Shown in pieces: positions 29,099 to 38,087 of a stretch of 64,000 nt of DNA; within the stretch, counting starts at the first letter, position 1; each line of letters starts with the position of its first letter. The stretch lies in assembly GCF_010730195.1 (NCBI RefSeq), contig NZ_AP022613.1, forward strand, positions 4,650,001-4,714,000, in the 5' to 3' direction. The stretch is from Mycobacterium conspicuum (GTDB taxonomy: Bacteria > Actinomycetota > Actinomycetes > Mycobacteriales > Mycobacteriaceae). The translations under genes and the position numbers were made by a program. The notes under the pieces were generated by a model, which saw only the letters and a program-made list of their open reading frames with translations, had not been told where the DNA came from and ran no database searches.

Positions 29099-30079
29099 TT
29101 GAGCCACGACTGGACCGACAATCGCAAAAACCTGATGCTGTTCTCCGGTCGCGCGCACCCCGAGCTGGCCGAGCAGGTCGCCAAGGAGCTCGACGTCCAC
29201 GTCACCGCCCAGACGGCGCGTGAATTCGCCAACGGCGAGATCTTCGTGCGCTTCCACGAGTCGGTGCGCGGCTGCGACGCGTTCGTGCTGCAGTCCGCGC
29301 CGATGCCGGTGAACAACTGGCTGATGGAACAGCTGATCATGATCGACGCGCTCAAGCGCGGTAGCGCCAAGCGGATCACGGCGGTGATGCCGTTCTATCC
29401 CTACGCGCGGCAGGACAAGAAGCACCGCGGCCGCGAACCGATCTCGGCGCGGCTGGTTGCCGACCTGCTCAAGACGGCGGGCGCGGACCGGATCGTCACC
29501 GTGGATTTGCACACCGACCAGATTCAGGGCTTCTTCGACGGTCCCGTCGACCACATGCGTGGCCAGAACCTGCTGACCACCTACATCAAGGACAACTACC
29601 CCGACGGCAACATGGTGGTCGTCTCGCCCGACTCGGGCCGGGTGCGCATCGCCGAGAAGTGGGCCGACTCGCTGGGCGGCGTCCCGCTGGCCTTCATCCA
29701 CAAGACCCGTGACCCCCGGGTGCCCAACCAGGTGGTCTCCAACCGCGTCGTCGGCGAAGTCGAAGGGCGCTGCTGCGTCCTGATCGACGACATGATCGAC
29801 ACCGGCGGCACCATCGCCGGCGCGGTCAAGCTGCTGCTCGAGGACGGCGCCACCGATGTGATCGTCGCGGCGACCCACGGCGTGCTGTCCGACCCGGCCG
29901 CCGAGCGGTTGGCCGCATGCGGGGCGCGCGAGGTGATCGTCACCAACACCCTGCCGATCGGCGACGAGAAGCGCTTCCCCCAGCTGACCGTCCTGTCCAT
30001 CGCGCCGCTGCTGGCCAGCACCATTCGCGCGGTATTCGAAAATGGCTCGGTCACAGGGCTGTTCGACGGGGACGCGTAA
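29099..30079 (+). CDS. prsA: Ribose-phosphate pyrophosphokinase (PrsA)
   Basis: 326 residues, identical in length to M. tuberculosis PrsA. Starts at TTG 29099 with GAGG about 10 bases upstream. PRPP synthase class I: FANGEIFVRF, YPYARQDKKHRGREPIS, VVSPDSGRVRIA and the PRPP-binding loop CVLIDDMIDTGGTIAGA are clear. It supplies PRPP for nucleotides, His, Trp and the decaprenyl-phosphoryl-arabinose precursor. The stop abuts the ATG of the arsC-family gene. Confidence 0.97.
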   Translation: MSHDWTDNRKNLMLFSGRAHPELAEQVAKELDVHVTAQTAREFANGEIFVRFHESVRGCDAFVLQSAPMPVNNWLMEQLIMIDALKRGSAKRITAVMPFYPYARQDKKHRGREPISARLVADLLKTAGADRIVTVDLHTDQIQGFFDGPVDHMRGQNLLTTYIKDNYPDGNMVVVSPDSGRVRIAEKWADSLGGVPLAFIHKTRDPRVPNQVVSNRVVGEVEGRCCVLIDDMIDTGGTIAGAVKLLLEDGATDVIVAATHGVLSDPAAERLAACGAREVIVTNTLPIGDEKRFPQLTVLSIAPLLASTIRAVFENGSVTGLFDGDA

Positions 30080-30427
30080 ATGTCGGCTGGCGCGACCATC
30101 TACCACAACCCCAAGTGCTCCACCTCCCGCAAGACGCTGGACCTGTTGCGGGACAACGGCATTGAACCCACCGTCGTTCAGTATCTGAAGACGCCGCCGT
30201 CCCGCGACGAACTGGTGCGCATGATCGCGGACGCCGGCATCGATGTGCGCACGGCCGTGCGCAAGCGTGAACCGCTGTACGCCGAACTGGGACTCGACGA
30301 CGCGACCGATGACCAGCTGCTCGACGCCATGGCCGAAAATCCCATCCTGATCGAACGTCCGTTTGTGGTGACGGCGAAGGGAACTCGGCTGGCGCGGCCG
30401 ATCGATGCGGTCCGCGAGATTTTGTGA
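30080..30427 (+). CDS. arsC: ArsC-family (glutaredoxin-coupled) reductase
   Basis: 115 residues. Thioredoxin-like ArsC fold with the catalytic motif NPKCSTSRKTLDLL, a single Cys followed by STSR (E. coli ArsC has CGTSR), VVQYLKTPPSRDEL, and basic residues RKREPLY, ENPILIERPFVV and KGTRLARP that bind oxyanion. It lacks a CxxC, so it is ArsC-like and not Spx-like. It is directly downstream of prsA and its stop overlaps the lpqT GTG, so it belongs to the prsA operon. A role in arsenate resistance is inferred; ArsC-like proteins also serve as general reductases. Confidence 0.85.
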   Translation: MSAGATIYHNPKCSTSRKTLDLLRDNGIEPTVVQYLKTPPSRDELVRMIADAGIDVRTAVRKREPLYAELGLDDATDDQLLDAMAENPILIERPFVVTAKGTRLARPIDAVREIL

Positions 30428-31065
30428 GAGCTGCTGTTTTCGGTGCGGCCGCCGCCGTGTTGGTGGTGTCGGCCTGCGCGCCGAAACCCCCGGACTTCCA
30501 GTCGGTCTTGCCGACGACGGCGTCCGGCGCCACGACGACGACGGCCAAGCCGGTCCCGTTCGCCAAGTACCTCGAAGGTATCGGGGTGTCCGGGGTGCCG
30601 GTGGCGCCGAACACCCTGACCGACCTGACGGTGTCGATGCCGACACCACCGGGCTGGAAGCCGTACAGCAATCCGAAGCTGCCCAAGACCACCGAGGTGA
30701 TCTCTAAGGGCAGCAGGTATCCGGCCGCCATGCTGGAGGTGTTCGCGCTGCGGGGCGCCGATTTCAACGCCGCCGACGCGATTCAGCACGCCAACGCCGA
30801 CGCCCAGCTGGTCTCGAACTTCACCCAGCTCGACGCGTCGACCGCTGACTTCAACGGATTTCCCTCGTCGATGCTGCAGGGCAGCTACGACCAGGACGAC
30901 ATGCGGATGCACAGCTATAACCGGATCGTGATCGCCACCGGCTCGCCGCCCGGCAAGCAGCGGTACCTGGTTCAGCTGACCATCACCAGCCTGGCCAAGG
31001 AGGCGGTCGCGCAGTCCTCCGATATCGAGGCGATCATCCGTGGGTTCACCGTGGCCGCCAAATAG
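30424..31065 (+). CDS. lpqT: LpqT-like lipoprotein
   Basis: 213 residues from GTG 30424 (226 in M. tuberculosis). Signal peptide with lipobox VVSAC (Cys18), then a Thr/Pro linker and the LpqN/LpqT-type domain (LTVSMPTPPGWKPYSNPKLP, EVFALRGADFN, QGSYDQDDMRMHSYNRIV, GKQRYLVQLTITSLAKEA). In M. tuberculosis LpqT is a surface lipoprotein reported to modulate TLR2 signalling; related domains occur in LpqN and MTSP proteins. Overlaps the arsC-like stop by 4 bp. Confidence 0.9.
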   Translation: MRAAVFGAAAAVLVVSACAPKPPDFQSVLPTTASGATTTTAKPVPFAKYLEGIGVSGVPVAPNTLTDLTVSMPTPPGWKPYSNPKLPKTTEVISKGSRYPAAMLEVFALRGADFNAADAIQHANADAQLVSNFTQLDASTADFNGFPSSMLQGSYDQDDMRMHSYNRIVIATGSPPGKQRYLVQLTITSLAKEAVAQSSDIEAIIRGFTVAAK

Positions 31066-31077
31066 CGCGACAGCTCA

Positions 31078-34000
31078 CTAGCGGCGGCCCGCTTCCTGGA
31101 CGAGTTGGACCCGGGAGGTGACGCCAAGCTTGGCGTAGACGTGGGTGAGGTGGGTCTGGACGGTGCGCGGGGAGATGAACAGTCGTGCGCCGATGTCCTT
31201 GTTGCTTAATCCCTCCCGGACCAGGCGGACGACGTCCAGCTCGGTAGGTGTCAGCGACTCCCAGCCACTGGCCGGGCGTCCCCGGGTCCCGCGACCGCGC
31301 TGAGCGTAACTGATTGCCTCACCGGTGGATAGCGCGTTGCCTTCCGACCATGCGCCATCAAAGTCGTGTTGCTCCAACGCTTCTCGTACCTTCGACAGCG
31401 CTGAGTCGTAGGACGCTTGAAAAGCCTTGAATCGAATTTCGCCGTGCCGCTGCCGCATGCCTTCGGCCGCACCGAACAGCCGGGCGGCATGCTCGGGATT
31501 GGAGTCGGCGACCAACGCGGCGAGGCGTTCGAGTGCATCGGGCAAATGCAGGTATCCGCCTGTGCGGTCGGCAATTTCGAGAGCGTCGTGCAGGTCGCGT
31601 TCGGCCTGCTGCGACTCACCCTGGGCGACCGCGACGCCGGCCCGTGCGGTCAGCGCCGTCACCTGGTGACTCCCCGGAACCGCCGCAACGGTGTCGTCTG
31701 CCCAGCGGCGGGCGGTGACCAGATCGCCGCAGCCCATGGTCGCTTCCGCCATGGGCACAAAGCTCCTCACAAACAGTTCCTTGAGCGGAGAGGTGCATCC
31801 CCAGGCCGCATCGCAGGCCTGTTTGGCCGCCGTGATGTTGCCGCTTGCCAGCTCGGCGATGGCCAGGGCCAGGTAGGCGGTGTCCTCGTGGAAGCCGCCC
31901 ATGGCGGCACCGTTTTCGAGGGCCGCCTGCGCTGCGGCGCGGCCTGCCGTTGCGTCGCCGGTGAACGTCAGCGCCTGCGCCAGCGTCATGAGACCAAAGG
32001 TTTCCATCGGGAGGTCTTGTGCCGCGCGCGCCTCCTCAACCAGCTCACGAGATACCCGCAGCGCCTCGGCCAGCTTGCCCTGCAACACGAGCGCCCCGCC
32101 CAGGAACACCCGGCTGTACCGAGACATGAAGCTGTCGCCAAGTTCGTTGGCGAGGGCACGTCCCTCCTCGCCGGCCGCCTGCGCAGCGATCGGATCGCCG
32201 ACGACGTTGCCGACGAAGCATTGGTAGGCGCGCAGATGGTAAAGCGCGGCGAGGTCGTCCGCCGCGCGGGCCAGCTCGGCCGCCTCGGCGAAATATGGCT
32301 CAGCCAACTCGGCGTAGTTCATCGCCAACACGGCGCACGTCAAGAGGATGTGTACGACGAGTCTCTGATCGTCGCGTTGACGCGCCGCGCCCAGGGCTTC
32401 TTGCGCTCGCGGCAAGTTGTTCGGGGTCGAGAACCAGACCGCCAGCAGCTCGGCGTCGGCGACCGCCCGTACCCAGACGTCGGTAGCGACATCGACGTCG
32501 CGGTATCGGTCGTCGCTGAAGACCGCGTCGAACCCGGCCACGCCTTCACGGAATCGCCCACGCGTCACCCACAGGCGCTGCAGCGACGACACCAGACGCA
32601 ACGCCGGATCAAAGTCGCCGGCATCGCAACTCCATGCATGCGCCGCCCGCAAGTTGTCCATCTCGAGCTCGGCCCACGGAACCAACGGTGTTCCGTCGCC
32701 ACGGATTCGCGCGGCCAGCTCCGTAGCTACTCCGGTGTAGTGATCGCGATGCCGCGTCCGCACCGCCTCGGCTTCGCCCGACTCGGCAAGTTTTTCCAGA
32801 CCGTACTGGCGGACGGTCTCCAGCATGCGGTATCGCATGACGTTCTGGATCTCCTCGGCGACGACCAGCGATTTGTCTACGAGCAGTCCGAGCAGATCGA
32901 TCAGCTGAAAGTGCTCCACGTCGGCATCGGCCCCAACCGCGTGCGCGGCGTCGAGGTCGAATCCGCCCATGAAGACCGCCAGGCGGCGAAACAGAATGCG
33001 TTCGGGATCGGTGAGCATTCCGTGCGACCAGTCGATGGAAGCGCGCAGCGTCTGCTGGCGGCGAACCGCGGTGCGTGCGCCGCCGGCGAGCAGGCGGAAG
33101 CTGTGATGGAGGCCGTCGACCATCTGGGTCAGTGACAGCGTGCGGGTTCGCGCGGCCGCCAGCTCGATCGCCAGAGGCATGCCGTCCAGGCGCCGGCAAA
33201 TTTCGGCGATTACCGACGAATTGTCTGCCTTGAGGGCAAAATCTGGCCTGGTTCGACGGGCGCGGTCGATGAACAATGCAACGGCCTCGTCGTCCACCGA
33301 CAGCGACGGCACCCTCCAGGTCAGCTCGCCGACGACGCCGATCGGCTCGCGGCTGGTCGCCAAGATCGTGACATCGTGGCCGGCATCAAGCAGGGCCACC
33401 ACCAGATCCGCGCAGGCATCCAGCAGATGCTCGCAATTGTCGAGTATCAGCAACATCTTGAGGTCCCGGACAAACCTGCACACCGTCTCCATGGTGGAGC
33501 GGCCCGGCTGGTCGGCCAGACCCAGCGTGCGCGCCAGGACGACCGGCACGACAAGCGGATTGGTGACCGGCGCGAGATCAATAAACCAGACGCCGCCGGT
33601 GAATTCGGTTGCCACTCCGGCGGCGACCTGCACCGCCAACCGCGTCTTGCCGACGCCGCCCGCGCCGGTCAAGGTCACCAGTCTGTTCTCTTTCAGAAGC
33701 TGCCTGACGTCGACGATCTGTGAAGCACGGCCCACGAAGTTGGTCAACTGGATCGGAAGATGACCATTGCCAGCATCATTCGTGGTGCGCAGCGGCGGGA
33801 AGTCGTTACGAATGTCCGAATGGCACAGCTGCAGAACACGTTCCGGGCGCGGAAGATCGCGCAGGGCATGCGTCCCGAGGTCGGCAAGCCAGGCGCCATC
33901 GGGCAGGTGGTCGGCGACCATCGCCTCGGCCGCACCCGACAACACGGTCTGGCCGCCGTGCGCCAGATCGCGCAGCCGCGCGGCGCGGTTGATCGTCGGG

Positions 34001-34374
34001 CCCGCGTAGTTGGACTCGTCGCGTAGCTGAATCTCGCCGGTGTGGATCCCGATGCGCAGCCTGATCGGGGTCAGCGGCGCCCGCTGCAGCGTCAGCGCGC
34101 ACGCCACCGCGTCCGACGCGCGCGCGAAGGCGGCCACGAAGCTGTCGCCCTCGCCCTGCTCGAGCGGGCGCACCCCATCATGCGCGGTCACCACCTCAGC
34201 CACCGTCCGGTTCAGCAGGGCCAGCGCTGCCGTCATCGTCTCGGGCTGGGTCTCCCACAGCCGCGTCGAACCCTCGACATCGGCCAGCAGCAACGTCACC
34301 GTCCCCGTCGGCAGCAACTCGCTCAAGCCCAACTCGCTCCAGTTCAGCGCCGGTAACTCCGCAGATTGGCTCAT
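31078..34374 (-). CDS. Class III cyclase / AAA-type ATPase / LuxR regulator
   Basis: 1098 residues from ATG 34374; ATG 34386 and 34416 are alternatives. The N-terminal cyclase homology domain has TLLLADVEGSTRLWE (metal Asp), QGEGDSFVAAF and NYAGPTINRAARLRD. The purine-specifying Lys/Asp pair is replaced by Gln and Asn, as in Rv0386 of M. tuberculosis. Next comes an AAA/NB-ARC-like ATPase (LTGAGGVGKTRLAVQ, LLILDNCEHLLD), then helical TPR-like repeats and a C-terminal LuxR helix-turn-helix (LTPTELDVVRLVREGL and ISPRTVQTHLTHVY). Similar three-domain proteins are Rv0386, Rv1358 and Rv2488c. It is divergent from a P450 gene. Signal and target are unknown. Confidence 0.92.
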   Translation of the reverse strand: MSQSAELPALNWSELGLSELLPTGTVTLLLADVEGSTRLWETQPETMTAALALLNRTVAEVVTAHDGVRPLEQGEGDSFVAAFARASDAVACALTLQRAPLTPIRLRIGIHTGEIQLRDESNYAGPTINRAARLRDLAHGGQTVLSGAAEAMVADHLPDGAWLADLGTHALRDLPRPERVLQLCHSDIRNDFPPLRTTNDAGNGHLPIQLTNFVGRASQIVDVRQLLKENRLVTLTGAGGVGKTRLAVQVAAGVATEFTGGVWFIDLAPVTNPLVVPVVLARTLGLADQPGRSTMETVCRFVRDLKMLLILDNCEHLLDACADLVVALLDAGHDVTILATSREPIGVVGELTWRVPSLSVDDEAVALFIDRARRTRPDFALKADNSSVIAEICRRLDGMPLAIELAAARTRTLSLTQMVDGLHHSFRLLAGGARTAVRRQQTLRASIDWSHGMLTDPERILFRRLAVFMGGFDLDAAHAVGADADVEHFQLIDLLGLLVDKSLVVAEEIQNVMRYRMLETVRQYGLEKLAESGEAEAVRTRHRDHYTGVATELAARIRGDGTPLVPWAELEMDNLRAAHAWSCDAGDFDPALRLVSSLQRLWVTRGRFREGVAGFDAVFSDDRYRDVDVATDVWVRAVADAELLAVWFSTPNNLPRAQEALGAARQRDDQRLVVHILLTCAVLAMNYAELAEPYFAEAAELARAADDLAALYHLRAYQCFVGNVVGDPIAAQAAGEEGRALANELGDSFMSRYSRVFLGGALVLQGKLAEALRVSRELVEEARAAQDLPMETFGLMTLAQALTFTGDATAGRAAAQAALENGAAMGGFHEDTAYLALAIAELASGNITAAKQACDAAWGCTSPLKELFVRSFVPMAEATMGCGDLVTARRWADDTVAAVPGSHQVTALTARAGVAVAQGESQQAERDLHDALEIADRTGGYLHLPDALERLAALVADSNPEHAARLFGAAEGMRQRHGEIRFKAFQASYDSALSKVREALEQHDFDGAWSEGNALSTGEAISYAQRGRGTRGRPASGWESLTPTELDVVRLVREGLSNKDIGARLFISPRTVQTHLTHVYAKLGVTSRVQLVQEAGRR

Positions 34375-34464
34375 GGTAGCCAGCATCGCGTCCGGCAACG
34401 GGCAAAACATCCGCACAACCGCGCAGATCCACCCGACTGCGGCGCGCGGATTTACGCGACCCGC

Positions 34465-34480
34465 CGCGTAGATCTACGCG
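34465..34480. promoter_or_regulatory. Perfect 16-bp palindrome between cyclase-LuxR and P450 genes
   Basis: CGCGTAGATCTACGCG at 34465-34480, 45 bp before the P450 ATG at 34526. An imperfect related copy (CGCGGATTTACGCG, 34444-34457) precedes it. Placed between two divergent genes; an operator for the LuxR-type regulator is a natural inference. Confidence 0.45.
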
Positions 34481-34525
34481 CTGCGGCGGATGGTCTGCCG
34501 GCCTTCGACCCGGATCTTTGACTGC

Positions 34526-35758
34526 ATGACAATCAACACCGTTCTCGCCCCGAGCGTCTTCGACGCCGGTCTGCCCACCTTCCGCTACGACCACCTCACC
34601 GATCCCGACGAGGCGCTGCGCGTCATCGCCGACACCCGGGCACAGTCCCCGATCGCCATCGGCCCCTACGGACCCGAGGTGTTGACCTACGAGCTGGTCC
34701 GCACCGTGCTGCGCGACGACCGCTTCGTCACCGCCGACGGGCTCGGGCTCGACGTGCAGGGCGTCACCTCGGGTCCGCTGTGGGATCGGGCGGTCAGCAA
34801 CATCCTGAGCCTGGACGGCGCGGCGCATCACCGGCTGCGCCGCCTGGTGTCCAAGGCGTTCGCGCGGCGGGGCGCCGAGCGGATGCGCACGCTTGCCGCC
34901 GACATCGTCAATGGGCTGGTCGACGCGGTCGCCGCGACGGGACGCTGCGACGTGGTCACCGACATCGCCCGTCAATACCCCACGCCCGTCATCTGCGCGC
35001 TGCTGGGCGCGCCGCCGCGGGACTGGCAGCAGATCTCCGAGTGGGTGGACGACATCAAGAAGCTCTTCGAGTTGAACATCGCCGAGGACGGCGCGGCGAT
35101 CCTGGCCGCGTGGGACCAGCTCGACGCCTACCTCGAGGAGCTGATCGACCGCAGGCGCGCGTCGCTGACCGACGACCTGATCTCCGACCTCATCCGCTGC
35201 GAAGAAGCCGGCGACCGGCTGACCCATGACGAACTGCTCATGCTCACCGCCACCCTGCTCGGCGCCGGCACCGACACCACCCGCAACCAGCTCGCCGCCG
35301 CGGTCCAAGTGTTGTGCGCCCACCCGGACCAATGGGACTTGGTTGCCCTTAAGCCCGAATTGGCGCCCGATGCGGTCCATGAGTTAATGCGTTACCGCCC
35401 AATCATTTTCGGCACGCTGCGACGTGCCGCCGAGGACGTCGAACTGGCCGGGGTCCGCATCCCGGCCGGCACGCTGGTGGCCGCCAACACCGCGTCGGCC
35501 AACCGCGACCCCGCCGTCTACGACGACCCGGAGCGTCTCGACATCACCCGACAAGATCCGCCGGCCATCCTTAATTTCGGTGGCGGCGTGCACTACTGCC
35601 TGGGTGCGCATCTGGCGCGGCTGGAGCTGACCGAGGCGCTGCGGGTGATCACCGCCCGCATGCCCAAGCCCCGCCAGACCGGGCCCAGCCCATGGAAGGG
35701 CATGGCCGGAATCACCGGACCGCTCAGCGTGCCCCTGGAGTTCGACCCCGGACACTGA
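34526..35758 (+). CDS. Cytochrome P450
   Basis: 410 residues from ATG 34526 (MTINTVLAPSVF). I-helix LLGAGTDTTRNQLA (acidic-Thr pair), K-helix ELMR (ExxR) in HELMRYRPIIFG, and heme loop FGGGVHYCLGAHLARLEL with the axial Cys. Class I bacterial type, needing ferredoxin and reductase, none of which is adjacent. It is divergent from the cyclase-LuxR gene and may be controlled by it; the substrate is unknown. Confidence 0.93.
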   Translation: MTINTVLAPSVFDAGLPTFRYDHLTDPDEALRVIADTRAQSPIAIGPYGPEVLTYELVRTVLRDDRFVTADGLGLDVQGVTSGPLWDRAVSNILSLDGAAHHRLRRLVSKAFARRGAERMRTLAADIVNGLVDAVAATGRCDVVTDIARQYPTPVICALLGAPPRDWQQISEWVDDIKKLFELNIAEDGAAILAAWDQLDAYLEELIDRRRASLTDDLISDLIRCEEAGDRLTHDELLMLTATLLGAGTDTTRNQLAAAVQVLCAHPDQWDLVALKPELAPDAVHELMRYRPIIFGTLRRAAEDVELAGVRIPAGTLVAANTASANRDPAVYDDPERLDITRQDPPAILNFGGGVHYCLGAHLARLELTEALRVITARMPKPRQTGPSPWKGMAGITGPLSVPLEFDPGH

Positions 35759-35772
35759 CCAGGACCTGCAGG

Positions 35773-35840
35773 GCGCACCGAGACTGCGCTCAACGCGCCC
35801 AAATGCGGCGAATGTGACGCTGGACGCAGTCTCGATGCGC
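35773..35840. repeat. Inverted repeat (stem-loop) downstream of the P450 gene
   Basis: Arms GCGCAcCGAGACTGCG (35773-35788) and CGCAGTCTCGaTGCGC (35825-35840): 16-bp stem with one mismatch and a 36-nt loop. No T tract follows, so an intergenic repeat family or cruciform is as likely as a terminator. Confidence 0.6.
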
Positions 35841-35998
35841 GCCGCGGAGCCTGGATTTCCGCTCTGAGGTGCACATCCGCTACCCTGGCTAGGCGTCACG
35901 GCGAGGGTGGCTGGCCAACACCAGCACACCGTTATCGACGGAGACCGGCAAGCTTGTCGCGATCCTGGCCGTGCTGGAAACCACACAGGAGCGACATC

Positions 35999-36673
35999 AT
36001 GGCTAAATCCGCAGTCAACCAGCTGACCGTCTCGGTCCGTGCCCAGACCGGCAAGGGCGCGTCCCGCCGCGCCCGCCGCGAGGGCAAGATCCCCGCCGTC
36101 CTCTACGGCCACGGCGCAGACCCGCAGCACCTGGAACTGCCCGGACACGACTACGCCGCGGTGCTGCGCCACTCGGGCACCAACGCGGTGCTCACCCTGG
36201 ACATCGCCGGCAAGGAACAGCTGGCGCTGACCAAATCGCTCGACATCCACCCGGTCCGCCGCAACATCGTGCACGCCGACCTCGTGGTCGTGCGCCGCGG
36301 CGAGAAGGTGGTGGTCGAGGTCAACGTCGTCATCGAGGGCGAGGCCGGACCCGACACCCTGGTCTCCCGCGAGGCCGACGCCATCGAGATCGAGGCCGAG
36401 GCGCTGTCGATTCCCGAGCAGCTGACCGTCAACATCGACGGCGCCGAGCCCGGCACCCAGTTCACCGCCGGGCAGATCACCCTGCCGCCGGGCGTCAACC
36501 TGATCTCCGACCCCGACATGCTGGTGGTCAACGTGGTGAACGCGCCGACGGCCGCCGAGCTCGAGGAAGAGGGTGCCGGCCAAGCCGCCGAGGCTCCCGA
36601 AGCCGAAGCTGCCGCGGAAGCAGAGGGCGGCTCGGAGGCTCAGGCCGAGGCCGCCTCGGACGAGTCCGAGTAA
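35999..36673 (+). CDS. rplY: 50S ribosomal protein L25 (CTC family)
   Basis: 224 residues (215 in M. tuberculosis) from ATG 35999, with AGGAG 11 bases upstream; the longer frame from 35954 is not needed. N-terminal L25 domain: GKGASRRARREGKIPAVLYG and LDIHPVRRNIVHADLVVVR. The C-terminal CTC domain (about 105-195) is followed by an Ala/Glu-rich acidic tail, a usual feature of actinobacterial L25/CTC. It binds 5S rRNA and is upregulated in stress in other bacteria. pth follows 6 bp later. Confidence 0.96.
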   Translation: MAKSAVNQLTVSVRAQTGKGASRRARREGKIPAVLYGHGADPQHLELPGHDYAAVLRHSGTNAVLTLDIAGKEQLALTKSLDIHPVRRNIVHADLVVVRRGEKVVVEVNVVIEGEAGPDTLVSREADAIEIEAEALSIPEQLTVNIDGAEPGTQFTAGQITLPPGVNLISDPDMLVVNVVNAPTAAELEEEGAGQAAEAPEAEAAAEAEGGSEAQAEAASDESE

Positions 36674-36679
36674 CACGAC

Positions 36680-37255
36680 ATGGCCGATCCGCTGTTGGTG
36701 GTCGGCCTGGGCAACCCCGGCGAAAACTACGCCCGCACCCGGCACAACGTCGGGTTCATGGTTGCCGACCTGCTCGCCGCACGACTGGGGTCAAAGTTCA
36801 AGGCGCACAAGCGCTCCGGGGCCGAAGTCGTCACCGGTCGGCTAGCCGGACACGCGGTGGTGGTGGCCAAGCCCCGCTGCTACATGAACGAGTCCGGCCG
36901 GCAGGTGGGGCCGCTGGCCAAGTTCTACTCGGTGGACCCGGCGGACGTCATCGCCATTCACGACGACCTCGATCTCGAGTTCGGTCGCATCCGGCTCAAG
37001 CTCGGCGGCGGCGAAGGCGGTCACAACGGGCTGCGTTCGGTGGCTGCGGCGTTGGGTACCAAGGACTTTCAGCGGGTCCGCATCGGGATCGGCCGTCCAC
37101 CCGGGCGAAAGGACCCGGCGGCCTTCGTGCTGGAGAACTTCGCCGCCGCCGAGCGCGCCGAAATCCCCACCATCTGCGAACAGGCCGCCGACGCCACCGA
37201 GTTGCTCATCCAAACGGGGCTAGAGCCCGCCCAGAACGTCGTCCACGCTTGGTAA
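36680..37255 (+). CDS. pth: Peptidyl-tRNA hydrolase
   Basis: 191 residues, as in M. tuberculosis. Catalytic His in RHNVGFMVADLL, Asn and Asp around HDDLDLEFGRIRLK, and GGHNGLRSVAAALG. It releases peptides from peptidyl-tRNA after drop-off. The start is 6 bp behind rplY, and the last 36 bp overlap the 3' end of the convergent AraC gene. Confidence 0.97.
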   Translation: MADPLLVVGLGNPGENYARTRHNVGFMVADLLAARLGSKFKAHKRSGAEVVTGRLAGHAVVVAKPRCYMNESGRQVGPLAKFYSVDPADVIAIHDDLDLEFGRIRLKLGGGEGGHNGLRSVAAALGTKDFQRVRIGIGRPPGRKDPAAFVLENFAAAERAEIPTICEQAADATELLIQTGLEPAQNVVHAW

Positions 37256-38062
37256 CCGTCGCCGATATGTCGACGGCGTCTCACCACAAAATGCGGTGAA
37301 CGCGCGGGTGAACGCGCTCAGGCTGTCGAAGCCCACCGCCGTGGCGGTCTGCTGCACCGACTGACCCGGCGCCGCGAGCCGAGCCATCGCGCGCAGCATC
37401 CGCGCGTGCAAAAGGTATGTGCGCCAAGGCATGCCGATCGACTCGTCGAATTGGCGACGCAGCGTGCGCTCGGACACGGCGACGAAGCGGCTGACGTCGG
37501 TGACCGTCACCGAGTCCAGGTGCGCCTTGGTGTAGCTCATCGCGGCGGCCACAATCGGATTGGTCGACGTCGGAAGGCTCAGCGGCGCTTCATGATCGAG
37601 CGCCTCGAAGACCAGATGGCCGAGGGTCTGGAAGAAGCCGTCGGAGACCGGGTCGCTGTCGGCCCGGTCGATCGACCAGCGCAGCGCGTAGATCATCATC
37701 TGGCGGATCAGCGGCGAGACGGCCAGGATCCGCGCCCGGTTGTCGACCGGCGGAAGCAGCTCGGGATCGAACATCACCGCCACACTGCGGACGTCGGGGG
37801 TCATGGTGGCCTGATGTTCCAGCCCGACGGGAATCCAGGCCGCCTGCTGCGGCGGCAGCAGATAGTGCGCGGCCGCGGTCTCGACCTCGACAACCCCGCC
37901 GATCGCGTACTGGATCTGATGCAGATCGTGCGAGTGCCACCCGGTAACCAGCCGGTCGCCCTCGTAGAGGTAGCTGCCGGCGCGGGCGCGGCCACCGCGG
38001 CGCAACTCGACAAGGCTGGCCGATCCGGATAAAACTCTGGCCGTAGATGCGGAGACGGTCAC
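37220..38062 (-). CDS. AraC-family transcriptional regulator
   Basis: 280 residues from GTG 38062; longer starts would run into the divergent gene. An N-terminal cupin-like sensor domain (GDRLVTGWHSHDLHQIQYA, with paired His, and LLPPQQAAWIPVGLEHQAT) is followed by two helix-turn-helix motifs, VSRFVAVSERTLRRQFDES and QTATAVGFDSLSAFTRAFT. The amidohydrolase gene starts 25 bp away on the other strand, so the AraC protein may control it. Ligand unknown. Confidence 0.85.
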   Translation of the reverse strand: MTVSASTARVLSGSASLVELRRGGRARAGSYLYEGDRLVTGWHSHDLHQIQYAIGGVVEVETAAAHYLLPPQQAAWIPVGLEHQATMTPDVRSVAVMFDPELLPPVDNRARILAVSPLIRQMMIYALRWSIDRADSDPVSDGFFQTLGHLVFEALDHEAPLSLPTSTNPIVAAAMSYTKAHLDSVTVTDVSRFVAVSERTLRRQFDESIGMPWRTYLLHARMLRAMARLAAPGQSVQQTATAVGFDSLSAFTRAFTAFCGETPSTYRRRLPSVDDVLGGL

Positions 38063-38087
38063 GAGAGTCCAGGGTACAAGTGGAGCC

